The notes beneath the pieces were generated by a model that saw only the letters and a list, made by a program, of their open reading frames with translations, was not told the origin of the DNA and did not search any database. 35,144 bases of DNA from Bryobacteraceae bacterium (lineage in GTDB: Bacteria > Acidobacteriota > Terriglobia > Bryobacterales > Bryobacteraceae): NCBI GenBank assembly GCA_025980435.1, contig JAICXK010000020.1, positions 1 to 35,144 on the forward strand. Direction: 5' to 3'. Position numbers and translations under genes: made by a program. Below are positions 13,374-20,569 of this stretch, in pieces; positions within the stretch are counted from its first letter, which is position 1, and every line of letters begins with the position of its first letter.

Positions 13374-13679
13374 ATGATCATCAAGAGGTTTGGACCCTTG
13401 TCTTGCGCCAAAATCGCGAGCGCTGTTTATGCTGTTCTCGGGCTTTTCGTGGGAGCTTGCATGTCAATCGTCGCTTTGCTTGGTGCAGCGGTTTCGAGCA
13501 CTCAGAGAACGCCCGAAACAGCCATCTCACCGATCGCCAGTGCCGTCTTGGGAGTTGGCGCAATCATCATTTGTCCAATTTTTTACGGTGTGTTTGGCTT
13601 CCTGACTACGCTGATTGGCACGTGGCTCTATAACTTAATCGCATCCAAAATTGGAGGCATCGAAATAGACCTCGCCTAA
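13374..13679 (+). CDS. Small conserved membrane protein (DUF3566-like)
   Basis: A 101-residue protein with two strong membrane segments, about 12-40 (KIASAVYAVLGLFVGACMSI) and 55-90. It begins IIKRFGPLSCAKI and ends in KIGGIEIDL, a combination seen in short membrane proteins of acidobacteria and relatives that resemble the DUF3566 family. Its function is unknown. It stands alone, about 160 nt after the candidate toxin. The start ATG 13374 is chosen over 13361, which is in another frame. The frame has consistent coding character and no competing ORF of note. Confidence 0.75.
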   Translation: MIIKRFGPLSCAKIASAVYAVLGLFVGACMSIVALLGAAVSSTQRTPETAISPIASAVLGVGAIIICPIFYGVFGFLTTLIGTWLYNLIASKIGGIEIDLA

Positions 13680-14162
13680 TCGCATGACGCCTCCGTTTTG
13701 GACTCGTGCAGTCCATCGAGACGCTTGGATGAGGCCGTGCTCCTTAGCGAGCCGAAGACTCAAGTGAGGACCTTACCAGGCTCAGCATCCAGGAGTCTAA
13801 TCTCCTCCGCCAGCACGAAAAAGACCTGGCCGAATTGAAGCACGTTCAAGAGGAGCGGCCCGCTAAACTGCACGCACAGGGCGAGTCGGGCCCGTTGTGC
13901 GCGATCAGGCAACCTCGGCGATCTACATGCTCGCGGCCTTCGCGCGGACCGTGAAGCCGCGTGATCTTGTGGGTAGATTTGGGTGGGGCAGACCATCGGG
14001 GTTTGTGGTCTGCCGTTCAGAACTTCAGGCCGTCCTGCCGGTACCACCGACATAGGCTAGTCCTGCTAATCATTGCCTGAGGCGCGTGAAGTCTGATATC
14101 TTTTAACGCATCTCTGTAAGGAAATGAGCGCCGCCGTTTTCGCGCTCGGATTGTGAGCAAGA
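13680..14162. other. Gene-poor stretch with a possible coding relic
   Basis: No intact gene is supported. A plus-strand frame from about 13768 to 13880 (SIQESNLLRQHEKDLAELK then HVQEERPAK) reads like the helical end of a protein of the 'STGPKS' family (compare 19753-20346, LYLRYQTTHERAFHKSLNQL) and may be a relic; the similarity is weak. A 9-bp hairpin is listed separately. The last 50 bases must hold the leader of the zinc-ribbon gene. Confidence 0.4.
13987..14014. repeat. Perfect 9-bp hairpin
   Basis: GGCAGACCA (13987-13995) pairs exactly with TGGTCTGCC (14006-14014) across a 10-nt loop in a gene-poor stretch. No T-run follows, so a terminator function is doubtful; it may be an intergenic palindromic repeat. 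Confidence 0.5.
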
Positions 14163-15062
14163 ATGGCGAGCTTTTGCGGAAATTGCGGTTCTCCCCTTCG
14201 ACCCGATAGTACTTTCTGCGTGCAGTGCGGTTCTCCGGTTGGGCAGCGTCCGAATCCGAACCCCGTAGCGGCTCCTTCGTTTCAGCCCACTGCGGCTCCT
14301 GTCGCGCCGGCCCGGAAGAGTAGCGCCGCTCTAAAGATTGTTGTGGCCCTCCTCGTTTGCCTTGTACTGGGCGGGGTGGCCGTGGTCGGAGGCCTGTTTT
14401 ATGTAGCGCACCGCGTGAAGAAAGCCGTTGTTGAGGAAGCGGCAAAGAACGGAGTTGACTTAAGCTCTCTCAGCGGTTCGTCCAGACGTGTGAGCGGGTC
14501 AAGACATCCGCTCCCGAAACCGTGTGAGCTCCTGGCTAAAGAAGAGGTTTCACGACTGATCGGCGAACCGGTGGAGCGCGCCGAGTTTCGGGATGAGACG
14601 TGCCTTTACTACGGCCCGCCGGGCCTCGCCGCCAAACTTGCTCAGACACAAGCTTCTGAGACATTCCATCGCACGGGGGCTCCGGGCACCCAGGTCAACG
14701 CCACAGAGGTTACTAACTCGATGGATCAACTGGTCAACAGCTTGGCCGCGCAAACTGGACAGACCGGAAGCAACGGCGAGCTTCCGCTGCTGATGCTTGG
14801 CATTGATGCGGACGGCCGGACTCAAATGGCGGCCGCTCGTGCTACCAAAGCTATTTTCAGCGGCATCGGCAAAGGCGCGGATGCAAAAGCCCCTGGTTTC
14901 GGCGCCGATATACCCGGTCTGGGCGATAGTGCGGTTCGAATCCCTAACCTGGGGCTCAATGTATTGCAAGGTGAAATCCTCATCCGAATTATTTCCGGAC
15001 CGTTCCCGGATGCGGATTCGAAGACCATAGCTGTTGCTAAGGCAGTTCTTCCAAAGATTTAG
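14163..15062 (+). CDS. Zinc-ribbon single-pass membrane protein of unknown function
   Basis: A 299-residue protein. The N-terminus carries a double zinc-ribbon knuckle, CGNCG at 5-9 and CVQCG at 19-23. A Pro/Ala-rich linker follows, then a single membrane helix at about 57-80 (IVVALLVCLVLGGVAVVGGL). The rest is an exported domain of about 220 residues with two further cysteines (KPCELL, DETCLYYG), which could form a disulfide. Many acidobacteria and Firmicutes have such 'zinc ribbon + TM + exported domain' proteins, and their roles are unknown. The topology is inferred to be N-terminus inside. The start is ATG 14163 with only a weak upstream GAGCAAG. Confidence 0.8.
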   Translation: MASFCGNCGSPLRPDSTFCVQCGSPVGQRPNPNPVAAPSFQPTAAPVAPARKSSAALKIVVALLVCLVLGGVAVVGGLFYVAHRVKKAVVEEAAKNGVDLSSLSGSSRRVSGSRHPLPKPCELLAKEEVSRLIGEPVERAEFRDETCLYYGPPGLAAKLAQTQASETFHRTGAPGTQVNATEVTNSMDQLVNSLAAQTGQTGSNGELPLLMLGIDADGRTQMAAARATKAIFSGIGKGADAKAPGFGADIPGLGDSAVRIPNLGLNVLQGEILIRIISGPFPDADSKTIAVAKAVLPKI

Positions 15063-15195
15063 GTTTGAAGATCGGGCGATGTGCTGCGCTTGTTGGCTGG
15101 GCTAAGTTGTGCAGTGGTCCTTCAGGAATTGGAGAAACGCTCTTACCTTTGGGGACGCGATAATAAGCGGTACCAAAGGGAGCCGAGGTTCTGGA

Positions 15196-15525
15196 ATGGC
15201 CCGTGATAAGGGTTTGGAGGAATTGCTGAACGACAGTCTGGAGTCAGTGCCTGGGTTGACGCAAAAGGCTATGTTTGGCGGCTGGGCTTGGCTTGTGAAC
15301 GGCAACCTGCTGTGTGGTGCTCGCACCGGCAGCATGTTGGTCCGCCTTGGCAAGGAGAACGAAACCTGGGCTCTCGAAATCCCGGGCATCATTCCGATGA
15401 TGATGCGAGAGCGCCGGATGCACGGTTGGGTACGAGCCGCTCCGGAGGCATATAGCAGCGATGCGCTCCGTCTGCGGCTCATCAAGGCCGCGCTCCAGTT
15501 TACTCGATCACTTCCGAAAAAGTAG
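15196..15525 (+). CDS. TfoX/Sxy N-terminal domain protein
   Basis: A 109-residue protein from the ATG at 15196, which has GAGG about 7 nt upstream; the track start at 15109 adds an unrelated leader. The sequence fits the TfoX N-terminal domain: LLNDSLESVPGLTQKAMFGG, then WLVNGNLLCG, followed by a C-terminal part resembling VRAAPEAYSSDALRLRLIKA. Stand-alone TfoX-N proteins are common outside competence systems, and their role is unclear. It lies between the zinc-ribbon gene and mutS, about 240 nt before mutS, with no sign of co-transcription. Confidence 0.82.
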   Translation: MARDKGLEELLNDSLESVPGLTQKAMFGGWAWLVNGNLLCGARTGSMLVRLGKENETWALEIPGIIPMMMRERRMHGWVRAAPEAYSSDALRLRLIKAALQFTRSLPKK

Positions 15526-15624
15526 GGGACGCGGAAAGCTGAAGGACTCTGAAAGCGGAGTTGTCCGTTTGCTTGTCTTTCACCGGGAGACACGTGGTGA
15601 ACCGCGGTTGCGGCAATAATCAAG

Positions 15625-15659
15625 TCCGGCTAAATGCCGGATTCGCAGATCTCCCTGCG
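15625..15659. repeat. Two short hairpins upstream of mutS
   Basis: TCCGGC / GCCGGA (15625-15641, 5-nt loop) and CGCAG / CTGCG (15644-15659) lie in the 237-nt gap between the TfoX-like gene and mutS, which also holds the 10-bp palindrome AACCGCGGTT at 15600-15609. They could end transcription of the TfoX-like gene; no T-run is present. Confidence 0.35.
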
Positions 15660-15762
15660 GAACGCGAAGCTGCATTAGCCCCGGCCTTCATTTCCGTTCA
15701 TTTGCGTGCATTCGTGGCCAACAAGCACTGGCATTACCGGCCTCTTTCCGCCAAAATGAAAG

Positions 15763-18336
15763 ATGCAAGCGACCGAACCCACCACCCCGCTCATGCGGCA
15801 ATACCAAGCCGCAAAACAGCAGGTTCCGGGAACGCTACTCCTGTTTCGCCTCGGCGATTTTTACGAGCTCTTTTACGAAGACGCCATCACGGCCGCCCGC
15901 GAGCTCGAGATCACCCTCACCTCTCGCAACAAAGAACGCGGCGAGCCGGTACCCATGTGCGGTGTGCCGTATCATGCCGCCGACGGCTACATCGCCCGGC
16001 TGATCCAGCGTGGATATCGGGTCGCGATTTGCGAGCAGATGGAAGAAGCCGGGCCCGGTAAAAAGCTGGTCAGGCGCGAAGTTACGCGTGTGGTCACGCC
16101 CGGCACCGCGACCGAGCCCAGCCTTCTTCGCTCGCACGAGAACAACTATCTGGCCGCGGCCTTCTCAAAAAATGGCCGCAGCGGCTTGGCGTACGCCGAC
16201 CTCTCAACCGGCGAATTCCGCGCTACCGAAGTGGCCGGCGTCGATCTGCTCCCTTCGCTCGAAGCTCTCAATGTGCGCGAAGTCTTGCGCCCCGAAGGCT
16301 ACACCGTGGGAGCGCCATGCCTGGAAACCCCGCTCGATTCCTGGGTATTCGGGGGCGACTACGCCGGAAGGCAGATTCTCGAAAACTTCCGGCTGCTCTC
16401 GCTCGACGGTTGCGGGCTCGCCGACCGGCCTCTGGCTACCGCAGCCGCAGGCGCGGTTCTCCATTATCTTCGCGAGACCCAGAAATCGTCGCTCGATCAC
16501 CTCAGCCGGCCCGCCTTTTACGAGAGAACCGACCATCTGGTTCTGGATGCCGCAACCGTGCGCAATCTGGAACTGGTGGAACCCTTGTTTGCGGGCGAAA
16601 ACCGCGAAGCGACGCTGATCCACGTTCTAGACAAAACCTCAACCGGCATGGGCGGAAGGCTTCTGCGGCGTCGTTTATTAGCTCCTTCCTGCGATCGGGC
16701 CGAAATTGAGACACGATTGGATGCGGTCTCAGAGCTGGCGGCCAAAGTGATCCTTCACGGCGAACTGCGGAAAGAGTTAGGTTCGCTCCAGGATCTGGAG
16801 CGACTGCTTGCCAAAGTGATGCTCGGGACGGCTACCCCGCGCGACGTTTTGGGGTTGGGCCGGTCGCTCGCGCAATTGCCTGCCATCGCCAAAACGGCTT
16901 CTCAGTTTGAAGCACCCCGCTTGCGCCTGGAGATCGAGCTCGTCGCTGAGCTCCGCGACCGGATAGTAGCCGCGATTGCGGACGAGCCTCCCGTGAATCT
17001 CGCCGACGGAGGCGCGATTCGCGATGGCTACAATGCCGAACTGGATGAATTGCGCGATATCAGCCGGAATAGCAAACAATATATTGCCGCTATCGAAGCG
17101 CGCGAACGCAGCCAGACCGGTATTCAGTCGCTAAAAGTCCGCTTCAATAACGTTTTCGGCTACTACATCGAGATCTCGAAGGCCAACCTTTCGCTCGCGC
17201 CCGCAACCTACGAGCGCAAGCAGACGCTCGCCAATGCCGAGCGTTTTACCACTCCCGAACTTAAAGAACTGGAATCCAAGGTACTCGCCGCCGAAGAGAA
17301 GATTCTCGCGCTCGAGCGGGAGATCTTCCAGGAGATCCGTTCTTTCGCGGCGCAGCACGCCCAAAGAATCAAATCCGCGGCGGCCACGGTCGCCGAGTTG
17401 GATATCGCTGCCGCGCTTGCGCACGTCGCCGTCGAGAATCGCTATCGCCGGCCGCGCTTCTCCGATTCCGGCGAGATGCGCATCGATGCCGGTCGGCATC
17501 CGGTAATCGAGAAGCTCGCCGAACGCGACGCTGTGCGCTTCATTCCCAACGACCTTTACCTGAACTCATCCGGGGAATATATCGGCGTTATTACCGGTCC
17601 CAACATGGGTGGGAAATCTACCTATTTGAGGCAGGCGGCGCTCATCCTCATCCTCGCCCAGATGGGATCCTTTGTTCCCGCCGACGCCGCGTTGCTTCCC
17701 GTCGTGGATCGCGTCTTTACGCGCATCGGAGCTGCGGACAATCTGGCCAGGGGCCGTTCCACGTTCATGGTTGAAATGACAGAGGCCGCCGTAATCCTCA
17801 ACACCGCTTCCGCTAATAGCTTCGTAGTATTAGACGAGATCGGGCGCGGCACTTCTACCTACGACGGTTTGGCACTTGCTTGGGCGGTCGTGGAGTACAT
17901 TCACGAACATATTCGGGCCAAGACACTGTTTGCGACCCATTACCATGAGCTAACCGACCTTGCTGATCAACTTTCTGGCGTAAGAAATTTACACGTCTCC
18001 GTAAAGGAGTCAAATGACCAGATCTTGTTCATAAGAAAGGTAGAACCGGGTGCGGCCGACCGTAGTTACGGCATCGAAGTGGCCCGGCTTGCGGGTTTAC
18101 CCCTGCAAGTAATCGAGCGCGCGAGGTCAGTTTTATTGCATCATGAAGTGAGGGAACACTCGGTTAGTGAAGAGCTAAGCCCGGGTGATGCTAACGCGCC
18201 CTTTCAGATAAGACTTTTCGAGCCCGTGAATCAGGGGCTCGCCGATCGGATACGGGCGTTGGATATCAACAATCTCCGGCCGGTTGAAGCTTTGCAGATT
18301 TTGCAAGATTTGCAGCAAGAGTTGCGAAAAAGATGA
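15763..18336 (+). CDS. mutS: DNA mismatch repair ATPase MutS
   Basis: An 857-residue MutS of normal length. The mismatch-recognition domain opens with LLFRLGDFYELFYEDA, including the Phe-x-Glu mismatch wedge. The connector, lever and clamp domains follow. The ATPase has the Walker A GPNMGGKST at about 612-620, the Walker B/signature DEIGRGTSTYDG from about 691, and the switch THYHELTDLA. It binds base mismatches and small loops and recruits MutL. The start is ATG 15763; a nearby ATG at 15756 is out of frame. Its TGA overlaps the ATG of anmK (ATGA), so the two genes are translationally linked. No mutL is in the window. Confidence 0.97.
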   Translation: MQATEPTTPLMRQYQAAKQQVPGTLLLFRLGDFYELFYEDAITAARELEITLTSRNKERGEPVPMCGVPYHAADGYIARLIQRGYRVAICEQMEEAGPGKKLVRREVTRVVTPGTATEPSLLRSHENNYLAAAFSKNGRSGLAYADLSTGEFRATEVAGVDLLPSLEALNVREVLRPEGYTVGAPCLETPLDSWVFGGDYAGRQILENFRLLSLDGCGLADRPLATAAAGAVLHYLRETQKSSLDHLSRPAFYERTDHLVLDAATVRNLELVEPLFAGENREATLIHVLDKTSTGMGGRLLRRRLLAPSCDRAEIETRLDAVSELAAKVILHGELRKELGSLQDLERLLAKVMLGTATPRDVLGLGRSLAQLPAIAKTASQFEAPRLRLEIELVAELRDRIVAAIADEPPVNLADGGAIRDGYNAELDELRDISRNSKQYIAAIEARERSQTGIQSLKVRFNNVFGYYIEISKANLSLAPATYERKQTLANAERFTTPELKELESKVLAAEEKILALEREIFQEIRSFAAQHAQRIKSAAATVAELDIAAALAHVAVENRYRRPRFSDSGEMRIDAGRHPVIEKLAERDAVRFIPNDLYLNSSGEYIGVITGPNMGGKSTYLRQAALILILAQMGSFVPADAALLPVVDRVFTRIGAADNLARGRSTFMVEMTEAAVILNTASANSFVVLDEIGRGTSTYDGLALAWAVVEYIHEHIRAKTLFATHYHELTDLADQLSGVRNLHVSVKESNDQILFIRKVEPGAADRSYGIEVARLAGLPLQVIERARSVLLHHEVREHSVSEELSPGDANAPFQIRLFEPVNQGLADRIRALDINNLRPVEALQILQDLQQELRKR

Positions 18337-19604
18337 GAATAGCAGGTATCATGAGCGGGACTTCGCTCGATGGTATCGACGTGGCGATCGTCGATATCAC
18401 CGGGTCGGGCTTTAAGGCGAAAATCAACGTCGTCGCAAGCCACTCCGTCCCTTATCCAAGAAAAATTCGTGAAGCGCTCCTCGCCATCTCTAACGTGAGC
18501 GCGATCACAGGAGATATTTCACGGCTGAACTTTCTCCTCGGAGAACTGTACACCGAAGCCCTGGAGGAGACTGCCGAGCGTGCGCAAGTCCCCCTTGAGT
18601 CCATCAAACTCATCGGGTGCCACGGTCAGACCATCTTCCACGAAGGTCAGGGTGCGCAGTTTCTGGGAAAGAAGGTGTCGAGCACCCTCCAGATTGGCGA
18701 ATCAAGCGTCATCAGCGAGCGTACCGGCATCAACGTCATCTCGAATTTTCGGGAGCGCGATATTGCTGCCGGTGGATATGGCGCCCCGCTTGTGCCTTAT
18801 CTGGACTACATGCTGATCCGCCACCGGGGCCGCGGTCGCGTCGCCATCAACATTGGTGGCATCGCGAACTTGACCGCGATTCCGCCAAACACCAATACGG
18901 ATCGCGTGGTTGCCTTCGATACGGGTCCGGGCAACATGGTCATTGACCAGCTTGTCGCTCGAATTACCGCGGGCCAGCAGACCTATGATCGCGATGGCGC
19001 TATCGCCGCCTCGGGTGAAGTGGATCCGAAGCTCCTCGCAAAGCTGCTTCGCGATAAGTATTTCCGCGCCAAGCCTCCCAAAACTGCCGGACGCGAGCAG
19101 TACGGATCGGAGTTTGTCTCCAGGCTGCTCGATACCGAGCTCAGCAGCGAAGACCTGATTGCTACGGCCACGGCCCTCACTGCCGAAAGCATTGCGCTGG
19201 CGGTTCGCAACTTCGTCCTGCCCGATATGCGGGTCGATGAGATCTTCGTTTCCGGCGGTGGAACCCATAACCCAACGCTCATGCGTATGCTGAGCAAGGC
19301 GATGGATCCCATTCCGGTGAAGGAGACCACCGAGGTCGGACTGGATGTCGATTCCAAAGAAGCGATCGCATTTGCCGTAATGGCCTATGAGACCGCTCAT
19401 TGCAGGCCGTCGAATGTGCCTATGGCTACCGGCGCGAAGCGGCCTGTGGTTCTCGGTAAGGTCACGCAGAACGGCCAGTCCAACTCAAATGGAACCGCCT
19501 CGCGTAACGGCTCGGGAACAGCGGTACACAAGCCGAAGGCCACGCGGCCCGCGAAAGTAACGCGGCCGGCGGTTGCGCCCAAGGCGAAAGCCGCGGCACG
19601 CTAA
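18333..19604 (+). CDS. anmK: Anhydro-N-acetylmuramic acid kinase
   Basis: A 423-residue kinase. It shows GIMSGTSLDGIDVAIVDI at the start, GCHGQTIFHEG, NIGGIANLT, the phosphate-loop FDTGPGN and SGGGTHNPTLM, all typical of AnmK. The enzyme phosphorylates and opens 1,6-anhydroMurNAc to MurNAc-6-phosphate during cell-wall recycling. The catalytic part ends near residue 370. An extra tail of about 50 residues, rich in Ser/Asn then Lys/Ala/Pro (KPKATRPAKVTRPAVAPKAK), follows and is not part of the usual family. The gene overlaps mutS by 4 nt. A strong nested inverted repeat lies just after the stop. Confidence 0.95.
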   Translation: MRIAGIMSGTSLDGIDVAIVDITGSGFKAKINVVASHSVPYPRKIREALLAISNVSAITGDISRLNFLLGELYTEALEETAERAQVPLESIKLIGCHGQTIFHEGQGAQFLGKKVSSTLQIGESSVISERTGINVISNFRERDIAAGGYGAPLVPYLDYMLIRHRGRGRVAINIGGIANLTAIPPNTNTDRVVAFDTGPGNMVIDQLVARITAGQQTYDRDGAIAASGEVDPKLLAKLLRDKYFRAKPPKTAGREQYGSEFVSRLLDTELSSEDLIATATALTAESIALAVRNFVLPDMRVDEIFVSGGGTHNPTLMRMLSKAMDPIPVKETTEVGLDVDSKEAIAFAVMAYETAHCRPSNVPMATGAKRPVVLGKVTQNGQSNSNGTASRNGSGTAVHKPKATRPAKVTRPAVAPKAKAAAR

Positions 19605-19659
19605 ATCGCGCTTTCGCACTCGACAGGTGGAGCTTCGCAGCTCCGCCTGTCCGCGATTT
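19603..19659. terminator. Nested inverted repeat after anmK, probable transcription end
   Basis: An inner stem GACAGGTGGAGCT / AGCTCCGCCTGTC (19622-19634 and 19639-19651, one mismatch, loop TCGC) lies inside an outer perfect 8-bp pair AAATCGCG / CGCGATTT (19603-19610 and 19652-19659). The outer left arm begins within the anmK stop codon. There is no long T-run, so termination would rely on the stem; alternatively it is an intergenic repeat. Confidence 0.6.
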
Positions 19660-19752
19660 CACCGATCCCCTGAAAAATATATTTCGCGCCGGCTCAGCGC
19701 ATTAGCTGCGAATTCACCCCCAACCCGAACTCCCGGCTTGTATTCTCCGGGC

Positions 19753-20346
19753 ATGTCTACCCAAGCTCAAATCGCCGCTAACCGCGTCAACGCGCAGCAG
19801 TCTACCGGTCCCAAATCGGAAGTCGGTAAAGCCATTTCCTGCCAGAACAATCTCCGCCATGGATTCACGGGCGGATTCCGGGTTCTGCGTTGGGAAGACG
19901 CTGAAGAGTTCAGCCAGCTTTCACGTGACCTCGCTGAAGAGCACAAGCCCGCCACCCCTACCGAAACCCTGCTTGTCACCCAGATGGCTCAGGCTTGGTG
20001 GCTGCGTACGCGTGCCCTCGTGCTTCAGAACACCTGCTTTACAGAGGGTTCTGTTGATCAGAAACAGCTCGCGCTCTATCTCCGCTACCAGACCACCCAT
20101 GAACGCGCCTTCCATAAGTCTCTGAATCAGCTGCTAAAGCTTAGAGCCGAAAAGCGAAAAATAGAAATTGGCTTCGAATCGCGACAACTGAAACAGAGCC
20201 GCGCGCGTGAGCAAGCGGAGGAGCTTGCGCGCCGCCAGGCAGTCGAAAAACGCAAGCAGGAACTGCACAATATGAAGCTCGAAACAGGGGAGCATCAGAT
20301 CCCCGGCCGTATCCAGCGGATCATCGCAGCCGAAAACGCCGCGTAG
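19753..20346 (+). CDS. Conserved hypothetical protein ('STGPKS' N-terminal family)
   Basis: A 197-residue protein from the ATG at 19753; the track start at 19573 runs back into anmK. It opens with QAQIAANRVNAQQSTGPKS and then GK..SCQNNLRHGF, an N-terminal signature that I recall from many hypothetical proteins of acidobacteria and planctomycetes. The remainder is highly helical and charged (HERAFHKSLNQLLKLRAEKR), with a coiled-coil-like end. There is no catalytic motif, signal peptide or membrane helix. Function unknown; the Lys/Arg-rich helices might bind nucleic acid, which is speculation. Such genes tend to occur in multiple copies per genome. Confidence 0.72.
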   Translation: MSTQAQIAANRVNAQQSTGPKSEVGKAISCQNNLRHGFTGGFRVLRWEDAEEFSQLSRDLAEEHKPATPTETLLVTQMAQAWWLRTRALVLQNTCFTEGSVDQKQLALYLRYQTTHERAFHKSLNQLLKLRAEKRKIEIGFESRQLKQSRAREQAEELARRQAVEKRKQELHNMKLETGEHQIPGRIQRIIAAENAA

Positions 20347-20363
20347 TGGCCGGACATGCCCGG

Positions 20364-20401
20364 CCCGGAGTTTCTACATTCTCCCGGAGTTTCTACATTC
20401 T
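20364..20401. repeat. Exact tandem duplication of 19 bp
   Basis: cccggagtttctacattct occurs twice head to tail (20364-20382 and 20383-20401) in the 220-nt gap before the Asp-box protein gene. Both copies are identical, so the duplication is recent or maintained. It may be part of a regulatory leader or a replication-slippage product. Confidence 0.75.
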
Positions 20402-20569
20402 GTGGATCGGCAGATTTGTGGGGTCAGCCAATCGTGGCTGCCGCCGCTTTTCCAGGCGGCGCTTTGCCGGTCCGGCTGGCCCGGATAGTTGCCTTTCGAG
20501 GTCGATACACGCCGCTGCGAAACTCCGCCTTGGTATTCTCTCTTTGGCGGCGGGATCGTCGTGCGAATC

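Noticed and set aside
15561-16061. 166-residue ORF overlapping the start of mutS
   Set aside because: Out-of-frame with mutS and dominated by Arg/His/Pro in the overlap; no domain signal.
18702-19400. 232-residue minus-strand ORF inside anmK
   Set aside because: Antisense to conserved AnmK motifs; no supporting features.
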